Shown here: positions 9,851 through 20,413 of the stretch, piece by piece | Numbering within the stretch: position 1 is the stretch's first letter | How the letters are laid out: each line of letters opens with the position of its first letter | Source: an uncultured Flavobacteriaceae bacterium | Lineage (GTDB): Bacteria > Bacteroidota > Bacteroidia > Flavobacteriales > Flavobacteriaceae | Reading direction: 5' to 3' | Length of the DNA: 64,000 nucleotides | NCBI GenBank assembly: GCA_947504035.1 | Contig: CANNGA010000011.1 | Span: 62,001-126,000, forward strand | Program-made: the position numbers and the translations under genes | The notes under the pieces: model-generated | Database searches by the model: none | What the model was told of the DNA's origin: nothing | The model's input: only the letters and a program-made list of their open reading frames with translations

Positions 9851-12594
9851 TACAATTTAGAGGTAAATGTATATGTCCCTGGTTGCACTTGTAATGTATT
9901 ATCATTCATTAGTTTCACATTACTGTTAGCTTCAGTTGCATCCATCTTTCCTGGCATTATTACTTTTGCCGTTGTATTAGGAGGAACGGTAACTTTTAGG
10001 TTAAACGTTCCCTCTGTAAGGGTCCACGCAGAAGCTACTTTTCCATAAGGCGTATTTAAATCGGCTTCTGCAGACGTTAACGGTGCTCTTGGTTCTGGTG
10101 CTATTCTAATCGTTTTGTACCCTGCTTCTAATGGTGCTATTCCTGCAATACGTTCGTATATCCACTCACCAATAGCACCATATGCATAATGGTTTAAACT
10201 ATTCATGTTTTGAGGGTTAAAGCCTTCTGTTTTACTGTAACTGTTCCAACGTTCCCAAATCGTTGTTGCGCCCTGATTTATAGAATAGAACCAAGACGGG
10301 TAAGTTTCATTGAATAATAACTTATAAATAACATCGATTTCTCCTGTTTCATCTAATACTTGAGATAAGAGAGGCGTTCCTAAAAATCCTGTTCTTAAGT
10401 GGTTATCTGCTTCTTTAAGCTTTCTTAATAGATTCGCTTTAGCCTTTTTTTGTTTTGCTTCTGGTAATACATCGAATGCCAATGCTAATAAATAAGAGGT
10501 TTGCGTTTCTGCAACAGCTTTAACGTTTCCATTCGCATCAAAAAATTCTGCATCGAAGGCCTGTGCTACATTTTCATATAGCTTTTGGTATTTTTTATAC
10601 TCGGCTTCTTTTCCTAATACTTTTGCTGTTTGAGCTGTAAGCTTTGTTGAGTGTGCAAAAAAAGCTGTTCCTATTAAACTGTGCGACGTATCTCCTCTAG
10701 TTTCTCCATTTTCAGGAAGCGGTTGTAGCCAATCTGCGAAACCTCCCATAGAAGACACAAAGTTTTTAGATGTTGCTTCATGATACGCAACCCACCCTTT
10801 CATCATGTCAAAATTCTCTTCTAGGATTTTTTTATCTCCTGTTCTGTAATAAATTTTCCAAGGAATGATGGTACTTACATCACCCCAACCTGCGCTTACT
10901 TTGTTGTTGTATAATACATCTGGAACTACCCAAGGCACACCACCATTATCATATTGTGATTCTCTAACACTTTGCATCCAACTTGCCCAAAATTTATAAA
11001 CATCGGCATTAAAAAGAGAAGTAGGTCCAAATACTTGTGCATCTCCTGTCCATCCCATACGCTCATCACGTTGTGGACAATCTGTTGGAATATCAAAAAA
11101 GTTTCCTCTTAATCCCCAAACAATATTGCTTTGCAATTGATTTAATTTGTCGTGTGAGGATTTAAATGTTCCATTTTCTTCAAAATCTGAATACTGTACC
11201 ACTCCTGTCACCCACTCTTTTGATGGTGTTTTTGTAGTATCAAATCCACTTAACTCGACATAACGAAACCCATGAAATGTAAATTTTGGCATCCACTCTA
11301 CAACACCATCTTTAGAGGCCGTGTAATAGTTGGTAGAAGCTGCACTTCTATAGTTTTCTGTATAAAATGTTCCATCTGGTGATAACATTTCTGCAAATCT
11401 AATTTTAAGTGTTTCTCCTTTTTTCATAGGCACTTTTAATAACGGTACCCCTACCATATTTTGCTCCAAATCAAAAATAACAGCACCTTCTTTTTCAATA
11501 ATGTGCTTGGTTTCTAATTTAAGTTTTGGTTTCACAGTAGTGTGCCGTTTTGGCTCTAATCTTATGGCTTCTGTAACAGGAAAAGCATCGGCTTGTTTCC
11601 AACCTTTAGCATCAAAACCATGAGTTGTCCAATTTGCCATTTCCAAATTGGCATCGTACGTTTCTCCGTCATAAATTTCAGAAACTCTAATCGGACCATT
11701 TGTTGTCCCCTTCCAAGTGGCGTCAGAAAGTATCATTTCTTTTGAGCCATCTTTCATCGTCAATTCTAGCTGACATAGCACTTTGGGTGATTCGGTATCG
11801 CTCCAAAAAGATTTCATCCAACCTAAGCGACCAGAGTGCCATCCTGCGGCAACTTCTACACCTATAGCATTTTGTCCAGAAACGATAAGGTCACTCACAT
11901 CATAAGTAATGGTTTCTATACGCACTTTATAAGGGGTGTATCCTGGAGGCATAACATCATCACTAACGTCTTTTCCATTTATAGCGACATCAAAAACACC
12001 TTTTGCTGTAATGTATAATTTTGCTGAAGCAATAGCTTGCGTCAATTCAAAATCTTTTCTTAGATATTGAGGTCTGTGAATAATGTTATCTTGACTCCCT
12101 AATACGTTTTCTTCTTTTGTGGGCAATCCGATCCATTTGGCTTTCCAATCCGAATTGTGAAGTAATCCCAATTCGAACGTATTTGTAGCACTCCATTGTG
12201 AGGCTGCATCGTCTTGGTTCCAGTATTTTACTTGCCAATATACTTTTTGACGTGAGGTTAATGCTTTGCCTTTATAGTCTACCCAGATGGATTGGTCTGT
12301 AACTTGTTTTTTAGAATCCCATAAATCGGCATTATCTGGTAATAGATCTGGACTGCTTGCTGCAACAATTTGATACGCAGACTGCGATTTAACAGTCGCA
12401 TCTATAGGCAATTGCCACGAAAATGTAGGAGTGGCATCGTAAAAACCTATAGGGTTCTCAAAACCTTCTGAAATGGCTAATTGCACTGCCGAAGGTGTTG
12501 TTAGTTTTGGGGTATCTGTACAAGATGTTAAACTTAATACAAACAAGTAACTAAGTGGTAATAAAAGGTGTTTAAACATGATTATATTTCGCAT
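9850..12594 (-). CDS. GH78 alpha-L-rhamnosidase, lipoprotein
   Basis: The protein has 914 residues. ATG at 12594 overlaps the upstream TAA by one base (TAATG), which supports this start; Met6 is an alternative. The lipoprotein signal ends in FVLSLTSC. The domain order is that of GH78: N-terminal beta-sandwich domains (WDSKKQVTDQSIWV, then WKAKWIGLPTKEENV), the alpha/alpha6 catalytic barrel holding DCPQRDERMGWTGDAQ (general acid E511), and a C-terminal beta-domain starting near IRIAPEPRAPL. GH78 releases alpha-L-rhamnose by inversion, which fits rhamnose as a main ulvan sugar. It is paralogous along its full length to the gene directly upstream. Confidence 0.95.
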   Translation of the reverse strand: MRNIIMFKHLLLPLSYLFVLSLTSCTDTPKLTTPSAVQLAISEGFENPIGFYDATPTFSWQLPIDATVKSQSAYQIVAASSPDLLPDNADLWDSKKQVTDQSIWVDYKGKALTSRQKVYWQVKYWNQDDAASQWSATNTFELGLLHNSDWKAKWIGLPTKEENVLGSQDNIIHRPQYLRKDFELTQAIASAKLYITAKGVFDVAINGKDVSDDVMPPGYTPYKVRIETITYDVSDLIVSGQNAIGVEVAAGWHSGRLGWMKSFWSDTESPKVLCQLELTMKDGSKEMILSDATWKGTTNGPIRVSEIYDGETYDANLEMANWTTHGFDAKGWKQADAFPVTEAIRLEPKRHTTVKPKLKLETKHIIEKEGAVIFDLEQNMVGVPLLKVPMKKGETLKIRFAEMLSPDGTFYTENYRSAASTNYYTASKDGVVEWMPKFTFHGFRYVELSGFDTTKTPSKEWVTGVVQYSDFEENGTFKSSHDKLNQLQSNIVWGLRGNFFDIPTDCPQRDERMGWTGDAQVFGPTSLFNADVYKFWASWMQSVRESQYDNGGVPWVVPDVLYNNKVSAGWGDVSTIIPWKIYYRTGDKKILEENFDMMKGWVAYHEATSKNFVSSMGGFADWLQPLPENGETRGDTSHSLIGTAFFAHSTKLTAQTAKVLGKEAEYKKYQKLYENVAQAFDAEFFDANGNVKAVAETQTSYLLALAFDVLPEAKQKKAKANLLRKLKEADNHLRTGFLGTPLLSQVLDETGEIDVIYKLLFNETYPSWFYSINQGATTIWERWNSYSKTEGFNPQNMNSLNHYAYGAIGEWIYERIAGIAPLEAGYKTIRIAPEPRAPLTSAEADLNTPYGKVASAWTLTEGTFNLKVTVPPNTTAKVIMPGKMDATEANSNVKLMNDNTLQVQPGTYTFTSKL

Positions 12595-15374
12595 TAATTA
12601 TATTTGGATTGAAATTTATAACTGCCTGGCTCTGCTATTATTTTTAGCAGACCTGCATCGGCATTTATTACTTTTAATTTAGAGTTTTTTTTAATTTTTT
12701 GACCATTTACGAGTACTTTTTTTAGAGTTCCCTTTGGGATGCTAATTTCGGCTAAAGTATTGGAAGGAATGACAACATTTAACTGAAATGTTTTATTTTT
12801 AATTTCCCATGATGATGCTACTTTTCCATAAGGTGTATCCACAGATGCCGAAGCCGCATGTAACGGGGCTCTTGGCTGTGGCGCAATTTGTATTTTTTTA
12901 TATCCCGGTTCTAAAGGCGCGATACCAGCAATACGTTCGTAAAGCCATTGCCCTATAGCACCATAAGCATAGTGGTTTAGGCTATTCATACTCCGTGTAT
13001 TAAATCCTTCTTCTTTACTAAAGCTATTCCAACGTTCCCACATCGTGGTAGCGCCTTGATTTATAGAATAAAACCAAGAAGGATAGCTCTCTTTAAATAA
13101 AATTTTATACATGATATCTATTTCTCCCATGGCATCTAAAACTTTTGGTAAAAGAGGTGTCCCTAAAAATCCTGTACCTAAATGGTAATCTGCGTCTTTA
13201 ATGATTTCCAACAAATGCTTTTGTGCTTTTAGTTTTCGCTCTGGCCTTAGCAAATCAAAATGAAGTGCCAATAGATAGCTTGTTTGTGTTTGTATTTTGC
13301 CTTTAAACTTTCCATTCGCATCAAAGAAAGTAGTTTCGAAAGCACTTGCCACTGCTTTGTAGAGTTCTCGGTATTTTTTCTCGTCGGCTGTATGCCCTAA
13401 AACACCAGCAATTTGAGATACCAAATGCGCAGAATGCGCAAAAAATGCAGCATGAATTAGGTCTTTTGGCGTATCTCCTCTATTGGCTATTTTAAGGGTT
13501 TTAGAAGGGTACGGTTGTAACCAATCTCCAAAAGAGTGCATCTTAGGTTGATAGGCTTTATTTCTTACTTTAGACTGATAATACCCTACCCATTTTTTTC
13601 CCGATTCGTAGCTTTCTTCTAGTACAGTAATGTCTCCTGTGGCCTTATAAATAGCCCAAGGAATAATAACAGCGGCGTCTCCCCAGCCAGAACTGCCATT
13701 TTTATTCTGAATGACATCTGGTACGATATAAGGTATCAATCCATTTTTGTGTTCGGATTGGTTTTCTCTCAAACTTTGCAACCAAGCCGTCCAAAACGCA
13801 TGTGTCTTAAAATTAAACAATGCTGTAGGCGCAATTACTTGCGCATCTCCAGTCCATCCTAAACGTTCGTCACGTTGTGGACAGTCTGTTGGAACATCAA
13901 AAAAATTATCGCGTAGGCCCCAAGTAATATTACTTTGCAATTGATTCAATTTAGCATGAGAAGCCTTAAACGTACCATTTTCCTCAAAATTAGAGTGTTG
14001 TACGATTCCTTTTACCCAAGAGCCGTCTGGTTTCGCCTTGGGGTCATAGCCACTCAAAGCAATAAACTGAAAACCATGAAAGGTGAATTTTGGCATATAT
14101 TCGATAACACCATCTTTAGCGGCAATGTAATAATCTGTCGATGTTGCAGATCGGTAATTTTTAGTATAAAACGTCTTATCTTTTAGCAACATTTCGGAAA
14201 AGCGTATTTTTAAAGTATCTCCTTTTTTCATAGGCACTTTAAGTTTGGGCACGCCAACCATATTTTGTTTCAAATTAAAAACAGCTATGTTCTCTTTTAC
14301 GGATACAACGTCTACATCTGTTATCTGTATTTTATTTTTTACTGTGTGGTGCCTCTTAGGGGCTAGTTTTACATCGGGAGCAATAGGTTGTACATCTACA
14401 GACTGCCAATTGTCATCTTTAAAAGTTATAGAAGACCAGTTAGGGATTTCAAAATTCGCATCATAAATCTCTCCTTCGTACACGCCTGCCAATCGTATTG
14501 GTCCATTAGTCGTTCCTTTCCAACTTTTATCGGATACAATCATCTTTTTTGAACCGTCTTTTAATGTGAGTTCTAATTGACACAATAATTTTGGCGACGC
14601 AAAATTTTCGTAAAGCGCCGTTCCTCTGCTAATTCTACCAGAATGCCATCCTGATGCTAGTGCTACAGCGATTGCATTTTTCCCCCTTTTTAATGCTGTA
14701 GTCACATCGTAAGTAATGGTTTCTATACGGTGGTTGTATGGCGTCCAACCTGGAGGCATCACATCGTCACTAACAGCTTCCCCATTTATATGTACATCAA
14801 ACACTCCTTTTGCGGTAATATAAAGTCTCGCTGTTACAACTTGAGACGCTACTTGAAACCCTTTTCTCAAATACTGAGGACGGTGCATTAAAAACGCACG
14901 TACACCTTTAATGCTATCTTTAGCAGTGTCTAGTCCTACCCATTTGGCTTTCCAATCGCTCGTGTGCAGTAAGCCTAATTCAAACGTATTTATGGCACTC
15001 CATTTAGAAATGACTTGGTCTTGATTCCAGTACCTTACTTGCCAATACACCTTTTGTCTTGACCTTAATGGTTTCCCTTTATAGGTTACAAAAGTGGATT
15101 GAGCACTTATTTGTTTTTTAGAATCCCATAAGTCTGGATTGCTTTTTAAAAGTATAACCGATGATGCTACACGTATTTGATACGCAGATTGCGCTTTAGT
15201 TAAAGGCAATTTCCATGAGAAGGTGGGCTTAGAATTATAAAAACCTAAAGGATTCTTAAATCCTTCTGAAAGCGTTAGTTGCTCTGGTCTTTTTAGACTA
15301 CTTTGTGCATTACAAACCCCAACTATAGAACATAATAGAATACAAAATTGTAAAAGAAAGACATTAGATTTCAT
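12594..15374 (-). CDS. GH78 alpha-L-rhamnosidase, first gene of the operon
   Basis: The protein has 926 residues with a Sec signal (FCILLCSIVGVCNAQ) instead of the lipoprotein signal of its paralogue, so the pair may sit in different places. The catalytic block is DCPQRDERLGWTGDAQ (general acid E503), with GH78 beta-sandwich domains before it and a C-terminal domain (IQIAPQPRAPLHAAS). It starts the run of genes down to position 1. A promoter with the CAGGAYA box of this locus lies at 15415-15457. Confidence 0.95.
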   Translation of the reverse strand: MKSNVFLLQFCILLCSIVGVCNAQSSLKRPEQLTLSEGFKNPLGFYNSKPTFSWKLPLTKAQSAYQIRVASSVILLKSNPDLWDSKKQISAQSTFVTYKGKPLRSRQKVYWQVRYWNQDQVISKWSAINTFELGLLHTSDWKAKWVGLDTAKDSIKGVRAFLMHRPQYLRKGFQVASQVVTARLYITAKGVFDVHINGEAVSDDVMPPGWTPYNHRIETITYDVTTALKRGKNAIAVALASGWHSGRISRGTALYENFASPKLLCQLELTLKDGSKKMIVSDKSWKGTTNGPIRLAGVYEGEIYDANFEIPNWSSITFKDDNWQSVDVQPIAPDVKLAPKRHHTVKNKIQITDVDVVSVKENIAVFNLKQNMVGVPKLKVPMKKGDTLKIRFSEMLLKDKTFYTKNYRSATSTDYYIAAKDGVIEYMPKFTFHGFQFIALSGYDPKAKPDGSWVKGIVQHSNFEENGTFKASHAKLNQLQSNITWGLRDNFFDVPTDCPQRDERLGWTGDAQVIAPTALFNFKTHAFWTAWLQSLRENQSEHKNGLIPYIVPDVIQNKNGSSGWGDAAVIIPWAIYKATGDITVLEESYESGKKWVGYYQSKVRNKAYQPKMHSFGDWLQPYPSKTLKIANRGDTPKDLIHAAFFAHSAHLVSQIAGVLGHTADEKKYRELYKAVASAFETTFFDANGKFKGKIQTQTSYLLALHFDLLRPERKLKAQKHLLEIIKDADYHLGTGFLGTPLLPKVLDAMGEIDIMYKILFKESYPSWFYSINQGATTMWERWNSFSKEEGFNTRSMNSLNHYAYGAIGQWLYERIAGIAPLEPGYKKIQIAPQPRAPLHAASASVDTPYGKVASSWEIKNKTFQLNVVIPSNTLAEISIPKGTLKKVLVNGQKIKKNSKLKVINADAGLLKIIAEPGSYKFQSKYN

Positions 15375-15414
15375 AACTAAAAACTATAAGACGTTTTAAT
15401 TTTAATAATAGGGA

Positions 15415-15457
15415 GCAATATCTTCTTTTTTGAAGTAAAAACTGTCCTGAGGTATCT
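15415..15457 (-). promoter_or_regulatory. CAGGAYA-box promoter of the GH78-to-PL8 operon
   Basis: On the minus strand the site reads AGATACCTCAGGACAG, then GATATTGC starting exactly 27 bases after the first C of CAGGACAG. The same geometry is seen before most transcription units here. The -7 box is imperfect (GA instead of TA). It lies about 40 bases before the GH78 start. Confidence 0.6.
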
Positions 15458-15474
15458 CGCTTTTTAAAACTTAT

Positions 15475-17394
15475 TTAAGTTACCGTAATCGTACAAGAAA
15501 TCTCTTTAATTGCTTTAGGAAAAACGAATATTAAAGGTAACACTTCCATACCTGGCACTTGGTTAAAAATACGTTCTTCTTTCCTGCCTTTTATTTTAGC
15601 AGGTACGTTAGACACAATTCTAACAATACCTTCTTTTTTATGTAATTCTATAATGTACTTTGAAGGCCTGACCACTTTTTCTCCTGTTTGCGAAATAATA
15701 GGGACTACGAATGTATCTCCATTAGCTTCTTCTGAAGTCCTTCTAGCTTTTAAAATAGCCTTTTCTCTATCAAATTGATAATTTAATAGAACATTTGAGT
15801 GATCTATCGCATACTCTTTATCTCTATTCGTTAAGGTTGCCATCACTTTAAAATCAATAGTACCATCTTTATCTGAAAAACCTACTTTAGCTTTTAAATC
15901 ATGAATATTAGTGTACCAAACAGCATCAACCCATCGTTCTACTCGGGGTGTTATACAAAAATCGGCATTCGGTTGTGGTTGTTGATTAAAAGGCTCTACC
16001 ACCAAATATTCTGCCATACTCGCTGTAAACAACGGCCCTACTTTATCATGCCATAACACATTAAGTGCCCCTCCTGTTCCTGCTACAGAATATGCTTTTT
16101 TCCAAATTTGATCGTAGGTAGATACAGTGCTTTTCCATGGCCCTCGTACCCCTAGCCAAACGTCTAATTCTGGAAAGTGTTTAACCCCATTACGAACACT
16201 TCTAGGTACAGGAGTCTGTTTATCTAGATTTCCTATTTTTTCGGTATTATCTAAAATAAAAGCTAAACTTTTAGCATGTGAAAATGTGTGATGTATACAT
16301 GGTTTTATGCCATGAGATTCATAATGCAGCCCGCCTGCTAGTAGACCATTTACTGTACAACGTTCTAATAATTCTGTATTTAGTACGGCTGCAGTGCCAA
16401 AAGCAGGATTTCTATGTGCCATAAGTGCAAAACCTGGCTGGCATCCATCTGTCGTGCGACTGCCCCAATAGCTCCACTTATTTTGTCGCGTGCCAAAACT
16501 GTTATCCCAAGCCCCATCTGGTAGCATAAACTCTAAATGACCTTCCATAGATGTGGTAAGCAATTCTAATAACACGTCGTCTTTCTCTAGAATCGCATAC
16601 TGCACTACAGCATTTAAAGATTCCTCTACGTTATACCCTATATCTATAGGGTATAAACCTTTTGCACTCTTATCATTATCTGGTTTATCTTCACCAAAGA
16701 TTAATTTATTAGGCTCTGTTAGATACTTTGGCACTAGTGCTGCAAATTCTTTACTACGTTTAATGTAGGCCTCCTCTTTGAAGTAGTGCCCTAAAAAATA
16801 AAGAGCATAAATAGCTGTAAACCTATAGTTAATATGACTAAAATGGATATCAAACCTATCATAAACAAACGCTATTGCTTCTTTAAGCCTTGCATCCCAC
16901 TTGGCCTTTAAATCTTTTGACAATAAATGTCCATGATATTTTAGCGCTTCTCCTAAGGCAATTGCACCAAACACTGTAATTCCATTCCATGATTTAGGAT
17001 CAATCATGTTTGTCCAACTTCCCTTTGGCCCATCTACATTCACAGACCAATCTAACAATTTTAGTGCTGCATCCAAATATTTTTGTTCTCCAGTAGCATC
17101 TGCCATATACATAAGGGGATATACTGCTTCATTTGCTCTTCCGTGTACAACTTCACAGGCATAGCAATAAAGCGCCCCATCATGAACTGGGTTACTTTTA
17201 TCATCCACCTGATCACGAATCATGGCATCACACCATATTTTTAATAGATTAAAGGTTTGTTTTTCAAATGCAGTCATCCCACTTTCAGACCACACTTCTC
17301 GTTTCCCTTTTTCAAAACCGCAACTGTACATAGGCATTACCATCCCTATACTCACCAATGCAGAACTTCTAATAAATACTCTTCTTTTCATCAC
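15475..17394 (-). CDS. Tat-exported protein of unknown function, possible alpha/alpha-toroid lyase or dehydratase
   Basis: The protein has 639 residues and is a full-length paralogue of the protein at 52244. It starts with a twin-arginine type signal (KRRVFIRSSALVS) that includes a Cys. I do not recognise a named family. The first 400 or so residues are helix-rich and toroid-like, and the last 200 look like a beta-sandwich, an arrangement similar to heparinase-II/III-type lyases. Blocks kept in both paralogues: GYNVEE, LPDGAWDNS, KWSYWGSRT, NPAFGTAAV and PCIHHTF with HAK. The conserved Asp, Tyr, Arg and His are good candidates for an active site. A role on uronate-containing ulvan oligomers is inferred from context only. 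A terminator at 17471-17518 separates it from the lyase gene upstream. Confidence 0.85.
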   Translation of the reverse strand: MMKRRVFIRSSALVSIGMVMPMYSCGFEKGKREVWSESGMTAFEKQTFNLLKIWCDAMIRDQVDDKSNPVHDGALYCYACEVVHGRANEAVYPLMYMADATGEQKYLDAALKLLDWSVNVDGPKGSWTNMIDPKSWNGITVFGAIALGEALKYHGHLLSKDLKAKWDARLKEAIAFVYDRFDIHFSHINYRFTAIYALYFLGHYFKEEAYIKRSKEFAALVPKYLTEPNKLIFGEDKPDNDKSAKGLYPIDIGYNVEESLNAVVQYAILEKDDVLLELLTTSMEGHLEFMLPDGAWDNSFGTRQNKWSYWGSRTTDGCQPGFALMAHRNPAFGTAAVLNTELLERCTVNGLLAGGLHYESHGIKPCIHHTFSHAKSLAFILDNTEKIGNLDKQTPVPRSVRNGVKHFPELDVWLGVRGPWKSTVSTYDQIWKKAYSVAGTGGALNVLWHDKVGPLFTASMAEYLVVEPFNQQPQPNADFCITPRVERWVDAVWYTNIHDLKAKVGFSDKDGTIDFKVMATLTNRDKEYAIDHSNVLLNYQFDREKAILKARRTSEEANGDTFVVPIISQTGEKVVRPSKYIIELHKKEGIVRIVSNVPAKIKGRKEERIFNQVPGMEVLPLIFVFPKAIKEISCTITVT

Positions 17395-17470
17395 TACACT
17401 TTTTCTTACGGCAAAACTAAACCTAATTTAATAATTCTTCTATTTTAAAAATATACTTATTTTTTATCAA

Positions 17471-17518
17471 AAAAATATGCATTACGACTTCAATATTGAA
17501 ATCGCAATGCATATTTTT
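17471..17518 (-). terminator. Long AT-rich hairpin terminator after the BNR lyase gene at 17560
   Basis: A near-perfect inverted repeat with arms AAAAATATGCATT and AATGCATATTTTT around a TTCAATATTGAA centre. It sits just 3' of the 17560 gene, with T-rich ends on either strand. Confidence 0.7.
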
Positions 17519-17559
17519 CACTAGAAATAGTCTCTAAATCAAATGTTTTAGGTGTAATT

Positions 17560-20037
17560 TTATTTTACAACTAATTTAGAGTGGAATGCTTTTTGAGTCT
17601 CTCCAACCACTCTTATCAAATAAATACCTGGAGTGAATTTCCCTTGCGTTTGTATACGAATACTGCTAGACTGTACAGGTGTTGTGTATACTGTTTTACC
17701 TAAAATATCACTTATAGTAATTGTTACTTTACCCAAAGCATTCATTTTAATAGTAAACCCATCTTTTGCTGGGTTAGGAAATACGGTAACTGCCTGTGGT
17801 GCAATAGCCTCTTCATCTGTACTCAATGTCGATGTTGCTAAAACAGATTCTGCGACCCATTTACTTCTATCATCTGTAGCTGCTGAATGTACAATTGTAT
17901 TATCTGTATCGTGATACAAATAGCGGTCTATATTTCTTGTTTTAAAACTAAACGTTTCATTTACGGCATCGTAAAGTACTTGCCACATTTTATCAGAATC
18001 TTCTCTAGGTGCAGCAAACCCTGTATTTATCATGGTACCATCTGCGCCTCCTGCATATCTTAGTATACCTCTAGCAGATTTACTTTCTATATTATAAAAG
18101 TTACCAGAACTAACTTTAACAAACTCCCATTGTTTATCACTACCTTCTGAAGCGCTACTTGCGGTAAGTCCAGAATTCTCAGAATCTAAATACAGTCCTG
18201 TTGCCACATTCTTTAATCGGTATATATCTCCTGTTAAATCTGAAGGATCTCTTTCTTCTACAGTTACTGTAATTGCTTCTGAGGTTACAACTTCTCCTGT
18301 ACTGCTATACGCTATAGCATCAATATCATGTTCGCCTATAGCTGTAGCCTCCCATTCTATAGAGAATGGCGCTTCGGCATCGGTCGCAATTATTTCACCA
18401 TCTATTCTAAAATCAACTTGAGTAACAATGCCATTATCTGTATAGGCATCGGCAACAATTTTTGTAGACGTTCCCGAACTTACCGTACTATTGTTTGATG
18501 GTGTTGTTAAGGCAACTTCTAGTGGTGTTGGTGTGGCATCTATATCTAAATCAATAATTTGTAAATATATAGGCTGAGCACTTCCTGTTTTCTTTTCCAT
18601 AAGATAATAATACAGTTTTCCATCTTCAATATAAACAGCACCGTGATCAAAGCGTTTTCCAGAAGTAGCTTCATACACGCGTCTAAAGTTATTTGTACCG
18701 CCTTTCGCTTTTTCAACAAAAACTCTATCGTTAGCGTTTAAACCAATTATATATACATTATCTCCATAGGTATATATGTCTGTAGCTCCTGCGAATTCTG
18801 TCGTCGTTGTAAAATCGGCAGCTCCTGCTCTCTTATAATTATGGCTATTTTTAGTTACACCATTTTCATTATCTCTTACTGTATTGATCATATGAACATC
18901 ACCTTGATCGGTAACAGTCCAATCAAACCCTCCAACAATATATACTTGATTCTTTGCTGTGGTTTCTACAAGATCTCCGGGCTCGAATACTTTAACTTTA
19001 TCGGCGTCTAACAATGGCAATGAAAACCCTTGTCCTGTATGATCTTTCCAACTGTCTGTACCGTCTTGATTATCTGAATAGGCATAATACACCCCATTTT
19101 GATATTGAAATTTATCATCATTATTTGAGGATCTACGCTGAAAACCTACTCTTATTTTCCCATCTACATATTTCATATTTCCATAGAGTCCCCAATTATA
19201 TTGCTCTCCCATGCTTCTCGCTCCTAACACATTAAAATGGGTAAAGCTAGACCACGTAGAGGTACTGGCTGTATATTTTGAAAATTTGTAAGCTCCATTA
19301 TTATTTCCACCTTCTCTTATATACACAAAAAGATCACCAGAATCATTTAAAAAGAATTGAGGATAGGTTAAGCCTTGGAAGTTTGAATAATCTTCTCCCC
19401 CATTTAAACTTAAATGCTTGTATCCGCCATCTTCATTTGGCATAAACTGATCTAATGTGAACTGTGCATCGGATACAGAAGCTGCATTTTTTGCTGAAAA
19501 AGAGTATCTAAAATAGTCGTTAGAAAGACTTCCGTCTGAAGGTCTATTTCTAGAGTAGGCATGCATGTCGTATATCATATGAATGGTCCCATCTAAAGGG
19601 CTTATTCCTAAACCTATAGTATTATGCGATTCTCCAATCCACCATCTGTTTAAATAGCCTGTATGGCGATGCGGAAACTCTATGGTAGCGATAGTATTTG
19701 TAATGGTATTGTAACGGGATAACATGACGTGCCGATCTGCCTTATCACCACGGTACCATGTCATAAAAACATACTCATTGTAGGTCTTAATACAATCACC
19801 ATGTGCTGATATGCTACGGCCAAAAAAATAATCATACGGCGCGTCTTCTCCTGTATTAGGAGCATTACTTGTTACTTTAGAACCACCGAAATGTAGCGCT
19901 ATATCTGAAATTTTAATTTCATTTTCTAGTACAACTTGCGCATTTATAGTTGCGAGATAACCTAACAAAATACTTAAAGTTACGACTAACTTTAGCAATT
20001 GTTTTTTAGGTTTTGTTTTGAAAGTATTTTTTTTCAT
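17560..20037 (-). CDS. T9SS-secreted BNR-propeller ulvan lyase (PL24/PL25-like) with Ig-like and trefoil-like modules
   Basis: The protein has 825 residues. Order: Sec signal (1 to about 33, ending ATINAQ), a BNR_4-type seven-bladed propeller (about 40-500), an Ig-like domain (about 515-605), a trefoil/RICIN-like module (about 610-740, DIYRLKNVATGLYLDS) and a T9SS type A sorting tail (FPNPAKDGF to the C-terminus). The propeller has ESHNTIGLGISPLDGTIHM then YDMHAY: two His 21 residues apart. Known PL24/PL25 ulvan lyases have a similarly spaced catalytic His pair. Expected reaction: beta-elimination next to uronate in ulvan, outside the cell. It is a full-length paralogue of the gene at 56516. 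Confidence 0.85.
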   Translation of the reverse strand: MKKNTFKTKPKKQLLKLVVTLSILLGYLATINAQVVLENEIKISDIALHFGGSKVTSNAPNTGEDAPYDYFFGRSISAHGDCIKTYNEYVFMTWYRGDKADRHVMLSRYNTITNTIATIEFPHRHTGYLNRWWIGESHNTIGLGISPLDGTIHMIYDMHAYSRNRPSDGSLSNDYFRYSFSAKNAASVSDAQFTLDQFMPNEDGGYKHLSLNGGEDYSNFQGLTYPQFFLNDSGDLFVYIREGGNNNGAYKFSKYTASTSTWSSFTHFNVLGARSMGEQYNWGLYGNMKYVDGKIRVGFQRRSSNNDDKFQYQNGVYYAYSDNQDGTDSWKDHTGQGFSLPLLDADKVKVFEPGDLVETTAKNQVYIVGGFDWTVTDQGDVHMINTVRDNENGVTKNSHNYKRAGAADFTTTTEFAGATDIYTYGDNVYIIGLNANDRVFVEKAKGGTNNFRRVYEATSGKRFDHGAVYIEDGKLYYYLMEKKTGSAQPIYLQIIDLDIDATPTPLEVALTTPSNNSTVSSGTSTKIVADAYTDNGIVTQVDFRIDGEIIATDAEAPFSIEWEATAIGEHDIDAIAYSSTGEVVTSEAITVTVEERDPSDLTGDIYRLKNVATGLYLDSENSGLTASSASEGSDKQWEFVKVSSGNFYNIESKSARGILRYAGGADGTMINTGFAAPREDSDKMWQVLYDAVNETFSFKTRNIDRYLYHDTDNTIVHSAATDDRSKWVAESVLATSTLSTDEEAIAPQAVTVFPNPAKDGFTIKMNALGKVTITISDILGKTVYTTPVQSSSIRIQTQGKFTPGIYLIRVVGETQKAFHSKLVVK

Positions 20038-20121
20038 AAGCGTTTATTGATTAAATTCACAAATCAATTGTAGATTTATATGGGGTAATTTCTATATTTC
20101 TCATCACTAAATAGTCATGCA

Positions 20122-20137
20122 GTGTCCTGATACATTT
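20122..20137 (-). promoter_or_regulatory. CAGGAYA box upstream of the BNR lyase gene at 17560
   Basis: Minus strand reads ATGTATCAGGACACTG, matching the locus box. No clear TAnnTTTG lies at the usual 27-base spacing, so the promoter assignment is weaker than for the other units. Confidence 0.4.
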
Positions 20138-20413
20138 ACTCTATTTTATGTTAATTTATTGACAAATCCTTATAATTTAATGTTTTTTATGCAAAAAACC
20201 TAATTTCAACACATTGCAAACCAAAAAAATGCCATTTGGAGCTATCAAATGACACTTTTAAATATTAGTTTTTATAGTGTTTTTCCGTACTTTAAATTCT
20301 CTTTAATATCACGCTTTTTTATGATGTTATTTTTTAACACTACCGATTCTCTTACGAAATTAAACACTTTCTTTTAAAAGCCTTCTCTCATAAAAACACT
20401 AATAGAACTTCAC

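Noticed and set aside
15475-17394. Assignment of the Tat protein as GH105/GH88 unsaturated uronyl hydrolase
   Set aside because: The helix-rich N-terminal half is suggestive, but the protein is about 250 residues too long, has a C-terminal beta-sandwich, and the usual GH88/GH105 motifs are not visible.
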